A stretch of 64,000 nt of DNA from Blastococcus sp. TF02A-30 (GTDB lineage: Bacteria > Actinomycetota > Actinomycetes > Mycobacteriales > Geodermatophilaceae), in NCBI RefSeq assembly GCF_003319185.1, contig NZ_QOHJ01000001.1, forward strand, positions 248,001 through 312,000. Reading direction: 5' to 3'. The position numbers were made by a program, and so were the translations under genes. Below, one piece after another: positions 57,562 through 64,000 of the stretch. Under the pieces are notes generated by a model. It had not been told where the DNA came from. It worked only from the letters and a program-made list of their open reading frames with translations, and searched no databases. Position 1 is the first letter of the stretch, and the number at the start of each line of letters is the position of its first letter.

Positions 57562-59730
57562 TCAGGGGAGCCGCTCCGGTGGCACGTTCGGGGGCACCCG
57601 GTTGGGGCCGGCCTCGGCCGGGCGGGGCCGGTCCTGCGGGTGGAGGCGGACGGCGACGAGGGCGACGTCGTCGTCCGGGCGGCCCTGCACGAGCCGCTCC
57701 AGCAGCTCGTCGAGCAGCTCGTCCAGCGGCAGGTGCGCCAGCTCGACCAGCGCGTCGCGGAGCCGGACCAGGCCCTGATCCAGGTCGGCGTCCCGCCGCT
57801 CGACCAGCCCGTCGGTGTAGAGCAGGACCGTGGAGCCGCGGTCGAGCGTGACCACCGACTCGCGGCGCTCGGCGGCGGCGTCGACCCCGAGCATCAGGTC
57901 GCCGATCCACGCGGCCAGCTCGGCCACGCTCCCGTCGGGGTTGACGACGAGCGGCGGCAGGTGCCCGGCGTTCGCCCAGCGCATCCGGGTGATGCCGCGG
58001 TCGAACTCCTCGGGCGTCTGCTCGAAGCGGGCCACGGCCGCGGTGGCCAGGGTGCCCACCTGGAGCATCGTCATCGAGGCGTCGAGCCCGCGCAGCACCT
58101 CGACCGGTCCGGCGTCGCTGTAGGTGGCGATCCCGCGGAGCAGGCCGCGCAGCTGGCCCATCGCCGCGGCGGCGGCGGTGTCGTGGCCGACGACGTCGCC
58201 GATCACCAGCATGGTGGTGCCGCTGGGCTGGAGGAACGCGTCGTACCAGTCCCCGCCGACGCGGGCCGCCTCGGCGGCCGGCAGGTAGCGCACCGCGATC
58301 TCGGCGTGGTCGGGCTCCGGGGGATCGGTGAGCAGGCTGCGCTGCAGGCCCTCGGCCAGCTGCTGCTGGGCGCCGAAGAGGCGGGCGTTGTCCAGGGCGA
58401 GACCGGCGCGGTCGGCGACGTCCTGGGCGACGACGACGTCATCGTCCGACGGCGGGTGCCCGGCGTTGAAGAACAGGGTGAGCAGGCCGACGGTCCGCCC
58501 GCGGGCGCGCAGCGGTAGCGCCACCTCGGTGTCGGGGGCGAGCAGCGCGAGCAGCTCCTTCGCCGGCCCGGGAGGGAGCACGTCGAGCACCTCCGTGCCG
58601 CTGAAGGTCGCCGCCTGCCCGGTGTGCAGCGCCCGCGCCACCGGGGCGGTCATGGGCATGGCGTCCAGCCGCACCTCGCGGTAGCGCTCCAGCAGCGGCC
58701 GCGCGGCCGGGTCGACGTGCCAGCTGCCGACGTCGCGGGGCTGCCCGTCGGCGCCGATGACGGTGACCACGCAGTAGTCGGCCAGCGCGGGCACGACCAG
58801 CCGGGGGAGGCGGGCGGTGGCCACCTCGGCGTCCAGCGTGCCGGCCAGCTCGGCGCTGACCTGCGCCAGGATCGCCAGCTGGCGGGTCGACCGCTCCGCC
58901 CGCTCCTGGGCGGCCCGCCGCTCGGTGACCTCGAGGAAGTAGACCGACAGCCCGTCGGGCGTGGGCCAGGCGCGCACCTCGTACCAGCCGTCCAGCGGTG
59001 CGGGGTAGTACGCGTCGAAGGAGATCGGCTCGTCGCTGTCGACCGCCTTGCGGTAGCCCTCCTCGAAGACGCTGCCCACCGTGGCGGGGAAGGCCTCCCA
59101 GAGCACGTGGTCCAGCAGCTCGTCGCGGCTGCGGCCGAGGAGCCGCTCGGCCTCCGCGTTGACGTGCGTGAACCGCCACTCCCGGTCCAGCGAGTAGAAG
59201 CCGGCCGGCATCGCCTCGAGCATCCGGGTGACCCGCGTGGCCTCCTCGCGCTCGCCGGTGGTGTCGTAGGCGGCGCCGATCAGGTGGTCGGTGCGGCCGT
59301 CGGGGCCGGGGAGGTGCCGGCCGCGCGCGTGGATCCAGCGCGTCTCGCCGCCGGGCAGGACGATCCGGTACTCGACGTCGTACTCGCCGACGGTGTCCAC
59401 GCTGGCCTGCAGGGCGTCCGCGTGCCAGCGCATGTCGTCGGGGTGCACGCGGGCGTTGAAGGCGTCCAGCGACTGGTCGAAGGTGGCCGGGTCGTAGCCG
59501 AACATCCGCTGCAGCTGCTCGTCCCACAGCAGCCGCCCGGTGGACGGCTCGTAGTCGAAGGTGCCGACCTCGCCGGCCTCCTTGGCCAGCTCCCAGCGCA
59601 GCCGCTCGTGCTCGTAGCGCGCCTGCAGCTCGGCCAGCTGCTCGGCGGGGGAGAGCCCGTCCGACGGCCGCGCTCCGCTCTCCGGACCGTCGGCGGGTCC
59701 GCCGCTCGCCCGGTCGGGGGAGGGGTCCAC
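57562..59730 (-). CDS. PAS-PAS-GAF-SpoIIE protein phosphatase
   Basis: A 722-residue sensor phosphatase. A first PAS domain with PAC covers about 50-165 (FGYDPATFDQSLDAFNARVH), a second PAS about 168-280, GAF about 300-455, and SpoIIE about 475-700 with VGGDWYDAFLQP and VIGDVVGHDTAA. The region from the second PAS to the end is closely similar to the protein at 43013-44686, so they are paralogues, this one with an added PAS. AGGAAGG precedes GTG 59730. It ends directly against the helicase stop. Confidence 0.9.
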   Translation of the reverse strand: MDPSPDRASGGPADGPESGARPSDGLSPAEQLAELQARYEHERLRWELAKEAGEVGTFDYEPSTGRLLWDEQLQRMFGYDPATFDQSLDAFNARVHPDDMRWHADALQASVDTVGEYDVEYRIVLPGGETRWIHARGRHLPGPDGRTDHLIGAAYDTTGEREEATRVTRMLEAMPAGFYSLDREWRFTHVNAEAERLLGRSRDELLDHVLWEAFPATVGSVFEEGYRKAVDSDEPISFDAYYPAPLDGWYEVRAWPTPDGLSVYFLEVTERRAAQERAERSTRQLAILAQVSAELAGTLDAEVATARLPRLVVPALADYCVVTVIGADGQPRDVGSWHVDPAARPLLERYREVRLDAMPMTAPVARALHTGQAATFSGTEVLDVLPPGPAKELLALLAPDTEVALPLRARGRTVGLLTLFFNAGHPPSDDDVVVAQDVADRAGLALDNARLFGAQQQLAEGLQRSLLTDPPEPDHAEIAVRYLPAAEAARVGGDWYDAFLQPSGTTMLVIGDVVGHDTAAAAAMGQLRGLLRGIATYSDAGPVEVLRGLDASMTMLQVGTLATAAVARFEQTPEEFDRGITRMRWANAGHLPPLVVNPDGSVAELAAWIGDLMLGVDAAAERRESVVTLDRGSTVLLYTDGLVERRDADLDQGLVRLRDALVELAHLPLDELLDELLERLVQGRPDDDVALVAVRLHPQDRPRPAEAGPNRVPPNVPPERLP

Positions 59731-59863
59731 GCGTGCCTTCCTGCCGGGGATTCCCCGGGAAACTGGCCGGCGGGCCCCGGGTGCTCCGGGCCACGCCGCT
59801 CGACATGAAGTTATGTCACGCCCGCGGCCCGCTACGCAACCACGCGCAACCGCCGCGCGGCGG

Positions 59864-60610
59864 TCAGGTCGCGGGGACGACCAGCGTCAAGGCGGTGCCG
59901 CCGTCGTGTTCCACGTGCAACCCCGCCCGCCTCAGCAGCCCCCGCAGCCGCACGACGCCGTCGGGTTCCGCGGTCGTGGTGGCCAGCAGCCGCGCCAGGC
60001 GGCCCTTGTGCGCCTTGTTGAAGTGCGAGACGACGGCGCGGGTGCCGTCGGGGCGCTCGCTGAGCACCTGCACGGTGACCGCGCCCGGCACCGGGGCGAG
60101 CGCGGCGTAGGAGCCGCTGCGCAGGTCGACGACGAGGCCCTCGACGCCCGCCAGCACGGGGCCGAGCGCCGGCTTCCACAGCGCGCGCAGCGTGGGCAGG
60201 CCGGGGAGCGCGGAGCCGGCGGAGAGGCGGTAGGCCGGGATGCGGTCGGTGCCGCGGGCCAGCCCGAACAGCGCCGATCCCACGGCCAGCCGGGCGTCGG
60301 CCCGAGTCCGCTGCGCCCGCGTCATCGAGCCGACGTCGAGGGCGTCGTAGAGCACCCCGGTGTAGCGGTCGAGCGCGGGCAGCGTCGGGCTGGTCCGCAG
60401 CGCGGCGTTGCGAGCGATCTCCTCGTCCTGCGTCGGCGAGACCCCGAGCGCGGCCCGGGAGGCGGGCACGTCGTCGGCCAGCTCCACCAGCGCCTCGACC
60501 AGCTCGGTCCGCACCGGCGTGAGCTCGGGCGTGCGCAACGCGGCCAGGTCCAGCGGAGCACCGTCGCCGCCGGCGCGCTTGGTCTCCGACGGGGGCAGGA
60601 GCACGAGCAC
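59864..60610 (-). CDS. yaaA: Peroxide-stress protein YaaA (DUF328)
   Basis: A 248-residue cytosolic protein of the YaaA family, which in E. coli limits intracellular iron and oxidative DNA damage. LVLLPPSETKR opens the protein, LYDALDVGSMT near 88, LWKPALGPVLAG near 143 and SHFNKAHKGRLARLL near 193 are family blocks. GTG 60610 lies 3 bases after the exonuclease III stop, so the two are one transcript and both fit oxidative DNA damage. A parS-like site lies within its 3' part. Confidence 0.9.
   Translation of the reverse strand: MLVLLPPSETKRAGGDGAPLDLAALRTPELTPVRTELVEALVELADDVPASRAALGVSPTQDEEIARNAALRTSPTLPALDRYTGVLYDALDVGSMTRAQRTRADARLAVGSALFGLARGTDRIPAYRLSAGSALPGLPTLRALWKPALGPVLAGVEGLVVDLRSGSYAALAPVPGAVTVQVLSERPDGTRAVVSHFNKAHKGRLARLLATTTAEPDGVVRLRGLLRRAGLHVEHDGGTALTLVVPAT
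59908..59921. other. parS-like ParB-binding site 3, inside yaaA
   Basis: GTTCCACGTGCAAC matches GTTNCACGTGNAAC at all fixed positions. It lies within the yaaA coding region near its C-terminal end (codons for LHVEH). Confidence 0.7.
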
Positions 60611-60613
60611 CCG

Positions 60614-61417
60614 CTACTCCGCCAGGTCGACGAGCACGGGGGCGTGGTCGCTGGCGCCCTTGCCCTTGCGCTCCTCGCGGTCGATGAGCGCCCCGGTCAC
60701 CCGCCCGGCCAGCGCGGGGGAGCCCAGCACGAAGTCGATCCGCATGCCCTCGCGGCGGGGGAAGCGCAGCTGCGTGTAGTCCCAGTACGTGTAGACGCCC
60801 GGACCGGGGGCCAGCGGCCGGACGACGTCGGCGTAGCCGGCGTCCACGATGGCCCGGAAGGCCTCCCGCTCGGGCGGGGAGACGTGGGTGGAGTGCGCGA
60901 AGACCGACATGTCCCACACGTCGTCGTCCTGCGGCGCGATGTTCCAGTCGCCGACCAGGGCGACCGGGGCCTGGGGGTCCTCGGCGAGCCAGCCGGCGGC
61001 GGTCGTGCGCAGCGCGGCCAGCCACTCGAGCTTGTACTGCAGGTGCGGGTCGGCCAGCGTGCGGCCGTTGGGCACGTAGAGGCTCCACACCCGCACGCCG
61101 CCGCAGGTGGCGCCCAGCGCCCGTGCCTCCGGGGCCGGGTCCTGCCCCTCCTTCGACGACCAGGACGGCATGCCGGCGAAGCCGATCTCGACGTCCTCGA
61201 GGCCGATCCGGGACAGGATCGCGACGCCGTTCCACTGGGAGTGGCCCACGTGCGCGACCTCGTAGCCGAGCGCGGAGAACACCATCTCGGGGAACTGGTC
61301 GTCGCGGCACTTGGTCTCCTGCAGCGCCAGCACGTCGACGTCGTGCCGCTGCAGGAAGGCTGCCACCCGATCGGCTCGGCTGCGGATGGAGTTCACGTTC
61401 CAGGTGGCCAGGCGCAC
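60614..61417 (-). CDS. xth: Exodeoxyribonuclease III
   Basis: An AP endonuclease and 3'-5' exonuclease for base-excision repair, 267 residues against about 268 in E. coli. ATWNVNSIRSR near 4-14, LQETKCRD near 33 with the metal Glu, SLYVPNG near 110, VGDWNIAPQDDDVWD near 146 and ASDHAPVLVDL at the C-terminus are the EEP-family motifs. GTG 61417 follows TACCCT by 8 bases and places the first beta-strand correctly. It is followed 3 bases later by yaaA. Confidence 0.95.
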   Translation of the reverse strand: MRLATWNVNSIRSRADRVAAFLQRHDVDVLALQETKCRDDQFPEMVFSALGYEVAHVGHSQWNGVAILSRIGLEDVEIGFAGMPSWSSKEGQDPAPEARALGATCGGVRVWSLYVPNGRTLADPHLQYKLEWLAALRTTAAGWLAEDPQAPVALVGDWNIAPQDDDVWDMSVFAHSTHVSPPEREAFRAIVDAGYADVVRPLAPGPGVYTYWDYTQLRFPRREGMRIDFVLGSPALAGRVTGALIDREERKGKGASDHAPVLVDLAE

Positions 61418-61425
61418 GGGCACCC

Positions 61426-61431
61426 AGGGTA
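61426..61431 (-). promoter_or_regulatory. Candidate -10 hexamer for leaderless xth transcript
   Basis: TACCCT on the minus strand, 8 bases before GTG 61417. No Shine-Dalgarno. Confidence 0.4.
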
Positions 61432-61551
61432 CGGACCGGTGTCGCCCGGTCGGGGGTACCCCACCGCCGGCCCGGTTCCCCCGGGGCGCAGGTGGGGCCG
61501 GTGGTGGGAGCATGGCCTGGTGACCCGGGACCCCTCCGCCGCGGCGGCCGC

Positions 61552-63117
61552 GTGAGCACCGATCCCGCGACCCCCGAGCAGGCCCCCGGGTCCCCACCCT
61601 CGCGCCCGGCGCGAGCTCGCAGCTTCGGCAGCGCGCTCGGCTGGACCGCGCTCAACGCGGTGCTCCCCGGCACCGGCTTCCTCGCCGCGCGCCGTCGCCT
61701 GCTCGGCGGCATCGTGCTCGCGGTGTTCCTGCTGCTGGGCGGCCTCGCGGTGTGGCTGGCGACCGGCGGACGGCGGACGGCGGTGCGCGCGGCGGTCGAC
61801 ACCGGCTCGCTGACCTGGATCGTGGTGGCGATCGCGGTGGTCGCCGCCCTGTGGTGCGCCGTCGTCGTCGCCGGCTACGTGCTGCTGGTGCCGCGCGGCA
61901 CCGGGCGGGGGCGGCACGTGCTCGGCGCCGCCGTCGTGCTCGTGCTGGTCGCCGCCGTCGTCGCGCCGGCGGTGTTCACCGGGCGGCTGGCCATGACGCA
62001 GCGCGACCTCATCGCCGGGGTGTTCACCGACGACGGGCAGTCGGCGACCGTCGACGACTCCCCCGACCCGTTCGGGGACCAGGAGCGGGTGAACGTGCTC
62101 CTGCTGGGCGGGGACGGCGGCGAGGGGCGCGAGGGGGTGCGCACCGACACGGTGATCGTGGCCAGCATCGACACCGACACCGGTGACACGACGCTGTTCA
62201 GCCTGCCGCGCAACCTCGAGGAGCTGCCGTTCCCGGCGGACAGCCCGTTGGCCGCCGTCTACCCCGAGGGCTTCGACGCCGGCAGCGAGAGCGAGAGCCT
62301 GCTCAACGCGGTGTACCGCAACGGCCCGGCGCAGCACCCCGACATCCTGGGCCCCACCGACAACCCCGGCGCCGACTTCCTCAAGCTCGGCGTCGGCGAG
62401 GCGCTCGGGCTGGACATCGACTACTACGTGCTGGTCAACCTCGACGGGTTCAGCCGGCTGGTCGACGCGCTGGGCGGCATCACGGTCAACGTCAACTACT
62501 GGGTGCCGATCAACGGGGACCCGGGCACCGGCGAGCTCCCCGACGACTACATCGCGCCGGGCCCCGACCAGCACATGGACGGGTTCACCGCGCTGCAGTT
62601 CGCCCGCGGCCGCTTCGGGTTGACCGACTACGACCGGATGGCGCGGCAGCGCTGCACCATCGGTGCGATCGTCGACGCCGCCGATCCCGGCACCCTGCTC
62701 ACGAAGTACCAGGAGCTGGCGCGCATGACGCAGGACATCCTGTTCACCGACATCCCCCGGTCGGCGCTGGGCGACTTCGTCGACCTCGGCTTCCTGGTCA
62801 AGGACGCCGAGATCCGCAGCGTGGTCTTCGACGTCTCGGTGATCACCCCGGCCTACCCGGACTACGACCTGATGCGCTCGATCGTGTCGGCGGCCCTCGA
62901 CCCCGCGCCGGCGGCGCCGTCCGGTGCGCCGTCCGGTGCGCCGGACGACGGCAACGGGACGGGGGACGGGGTCTCCGGTGGCGAGCCGTCGACGGGCTCG
63001 GCGCCGCCGGAGGCCGGCGGGGAGGTCGTCACCGAGGTCGGCGACGCCTGCGCCTACGACCGGGTGCAGGCCGAGGAGGCGCTGGCCGCCGGGAAGCCGC
63101 CGTCGAAGAACGGCTGA
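61552..63117 (+). CDS. LytR-CpsA-Psr (LCP) family cell-wall glycopolymer ligase
   Basis: Probable phosphotransferase that attaches polymers such as arabinogalactan or teichoic acid to peptidoglycan, 521 residues. Three to four N-terminal helices (about 28-145) precede an extracellular LCP domain (about 170-440). RTDTVIVASIDTDTGDTTLF and SLPRNLEE contain the conserved Asp and Arg of the active site; LQFARGRFGLTDYDRMARQ holds the catalytic Arg/Asp near 345-363. A Ser/Gly/Pro tail follows. Most LCP proteins have one membrane helix, so the extra helices are unusual. Confidence 0.9.
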   Translation: MSTDPATPEQAPGSPPSRPARARSFGSALGWTALNAVLPGTGFLAARRRLLGGIVLAVFLLLGGLAVWLATGGRRTAVRAAVDTGSLTWIVVAIAVVAALWCAVVVAGYVLLVPRGTGRGRHVLGAAVVLVLVAAVVAPAVFTGRLAMTQRDLIAGVFTDDGQSATVDDSPDPFGDQERVNVLLLGGDGGEGREGVRTDTVIVASIDTDTGDTTLFSLPRNLEELPFPADSPLAAVYPEGFDAGSESESLLNAVYRNGPAQHPDILGPTDNPGADFLKLGVGEALGLDIDYYVLVNLDGFSRLVDALGGITVNVNYWVPINGDPGTGELPDDYIAPGPDQHMDGFTALQFARGRFGLTDYDRMARQRCTIGAIVDAADPGTLLTKYQELARMTQDILFTDIPRSALGDFVDLGFLVKDAEIRSVVFDVSVITPAYPDYDLMRSIVSAALDPAPAAPSGAPSGAPDDGNGTGDGVSGGEPSTGSAPPEAGGEVVTEVGDACAYDRVQAEEALAAGKPPSKNG

Positions 63118-63123
63118 CCCCCG

Positions 63124-63507
63124 TCACATGGCGGCGATCTGCACCAGGTTGCCGCAGGTGTCGTCGAGGACGGCGGTGGTGACCGGGCCCATCTGCGTGG
63201 GCGGCTGGGTGAACCGGACGCCGAGGGCGGTCAGCCGCTCGTACTCCTGCTGCACGTCGGCCACGGTGAAGGAGTTGTACGGGATCCCGTCGGCGACGAG
63301 CCCCTTCTTGTACGCCTGCGCGGCGGGGTGCTGGTCGGGCTCGAGCACGAGCTCCACGCCGTCGGGGGCCTCGGGGGAGACGACGGTGAGCCAGCGGTGC
63401 TCGCCGAGCGGCACGTCGTTCTTCTTCACGAAGCCGAGCACGTCGGTGTAGAAGCGCAGCGCCTTCTCCTGGTCGTCGACGTGCACGCTGGTCAGGGTGA
63501 TCCGCAC
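63124..63507 (-). CDS. VOC-family (glyoxalase-like) protein in an ArsR operon
   Basis: A 127-residue glyoxalase/bleomycin-resistance-type protein. SVHVDDQEKALRFYTDVLGF near 7-26, PDGVELVLEPD near 48 and TTAVLDDTCGNLVQIAAM at the end give the two beta-alpha-beta-beta-beta modules with a metal-site His and Glu. GAGGAGG precedes GTG 63507. The start lies 16 bases inside the ArsR gene, so the regulator controls it directly. Confidence 0.88.
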   Translation of the reverse strand: MRITLTSVHVDDQEKALRFYTDVLGFVKKNDVPLGEHRWLTVVSPEAPDGVELVLEPDQHPAAQAYKKGLVADGIPYNSFTVADVQQEYERLTALGVRFTQPPTQMGPVTTAVLDDTCGNLVQIAAM

Positions 63508-63803
63508 GGGGTCCCTCCTCGGGGGTCGGTGGCGGGTGGGATGCGCCACCGCTCGGTGATGGCGCGCAGGGGTGAGGTGTCCAGGTCGTGGAACTTGTAG
63601 CGGCCCTCGCGCCGGGTCCGGACCAGCCCGGCGGCCTCGAGGACGTCGAGGTGCTGGGAGACGGCCTGGCGCGAGGAGCTGAGCCCGTGCCGGGAGACCA
63701 GCCGGTTGATCAGCTCGAACAGCGTCTGGCCGGAGCGCTCCTGCAGCTCGTCGAGGATCGCGCGGCGGGTCGGATCGGCGAGGGCCTTGAACACGTCGCC
63801 CAC
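63492..63803 (-). CDS. ArsR-family transcriptional repressor
   Basis: A 103-residue winged-helix repressor. VFKALADPTRRAILDELQER near 4-23, the recognition helix region SSSRQAVSQHLDVLEAAGLV near 41-60 and EGRYKFHDLD in the wing are typical. No Cys metal site of the ArsR or SmtB type is seen, so the effector is probably organic. GTG 63803 is preferred over an upstream TTG (63839), because the promoter at 63810-63839 would otherwise be inside the gene. It overlaps the VOC gene. Confidence 0.87.
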   Translation of the reverse strand: MGDVFKALADPTRRAILDELQERSGQTLFELINRLVSRHGLSSSRQAVSQHLDVLEAAGLVRTRREGRYKFHDLDTSPLRAITERWRIPPATDPRGGTPCGSP

Positions 63804-63809
63804 GACCGG

Positions 63810-63839
63810 AGCATAGGCAAGCAGCTGCTTGCCTGACAA
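63810..63839 (-). promoter_or_regulatory. Promoter with operator palindrome in its spacer (arsR-VOC)
   Basis: On the minus strand, TTGTCA (63839-63834), an 18-base spacer and TATGCT (63815-63810) form a good housekeeping promoter. A perfect 20-bp palindrome AGGCAAGCAGCTGCTTGCCT (63815-63834) fills the spacer. TATGCT is 6 bases from GTG 63803, so the mRNA is probably leaderless and autorepressed. Confidence 0.75.
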
Positions 63840-63883
63840 GCCCCGCGGGCAGGCGCCCGCGCGCCGCGCGGGAGGATGGGGGC

Positions 63884-64000
63884 GTGCCCGAGGTCGACGT
63901 CCGCCCCGTGACCGCCGTCGACGACACCCTCCGGGCCGAGCTGCTGGCCTGCTGGGTCGACGTCACCAACGCCGGCGGCGCGGTCGGGTTCGTCCCGCCG
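63884..64000 (+). CDS. GNAT-family N-acetyltransferase, 3'-truncated by the window edge
   Basis: The first 39 residues of a coding frame starting at GTG 63884, with GGGAGG about 10 bases upstream. The peptide begins VPEVDVRPVTAVDD and continues LLACWVDVTNAGGAVGFVPP, a start seen in actinobacterial GNAT acetyltransferases. The acetyl-CoA site lies beyond the window, so substrate cannot be judged. It is divergent from the arsR-VOC operon across 80 bases. Confidence 0.65.
   Translation, partial: MPEVDVRPVTAVDDTLRAELLACWVDVTNAGGAVGFVPP

Overview
The window looks like chromosomal DNA of a very GC-rich actinobacterium. Signs are strong G/C preference at third codon positions, many GTG starts, actinobacterial family variants (large NAD-type glutamate dehydrogenase, N-acetylglutaminylglutamine pathway, IdeR/DtxR-like iron boxes) and a PAS/GAF/SpoIIE phosphatase set. 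A motile, desiccation-tolerant member of the Geodermatophilaceae (Blastococcus, Modestobacter, Geodermatophilus) would fit; that is inference from gene content, not a database match. I see no tRNA, rRNA, CRISPR array, transposase or prophage.

Layout. 1-5473: end of glpK, glpD with a perfect inverted repeat between them, phosphoglucomutase and a Pro/Gly/Tyr-repeat membrane protein. 5436-8416 (minus): an isolated chemoreceptor and a PAS-GGDEF protein. 8560-10839: HMG-CoA lyase coupled to a flavin reductase, then a repeat-rich protein. 10836-12712 (minus): two small membrane proteins and an aldo/keto reductase. 12853-16693: siderophore ABC importer under IdeR-like boxes. 16684-18639: a VOC protein and a secreted subtilase. 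18849-22401: the two-gene N-acetylglutaminylglutamine amide pathway. 22463-23566: alpha-methylacyl-CoA racemase-like enzyme. 23659-24386: paired fluoride channels. 24417-26569: trehalose synthesis (otsA-otsB).

26887-42338 is the centrepiece: four tandem chemoreceptor genes, each followed by its own strong hairpin, then cheA-cheW, an unrecognised 300-residue protein, and cheB-cheR-cheY-cheX-cheY-(cheX-like). Receptors feed CheA/CheW. CheR and CheB adapt the receptors. Two CheY proteins are each paired with a CheX-type phosphatase candidate. No flagellar or pilus gene is present, so the output device is elsewhere. 42465-46686 and 57562-59730 hold three PAS/GAF/SpoIIE phosphatases and one anti-sigma-type ATPase, which suggests a partner-switching stress network.

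The rest: ZIP-like transporter, AAA ATPase with winged helix, small holin-like membrane protein, 1669-residue glutamate dehydrogenase, amidase, DEAD-box helicase, yaaA, exonuclease III, LCP cell-wall ligase, an ArsR-VOC operon and the start of a GNAT acetyltransferase.

Three patterns cut across genes. (1) Three sites match GTTNCACGTGNAAC, the ParB-binding parS pattern, which suggests an origin-proximal location. (2) About ten genes have a -10-like hexamer 6-10 nt before the start codon and no Shine-Dalgarno, implying leaderless mRNAs. (3) Elaborate hairpin terminators mark transcript ends, including a triple hairpin at 54260-54387 rich in the tetramer CTAG.
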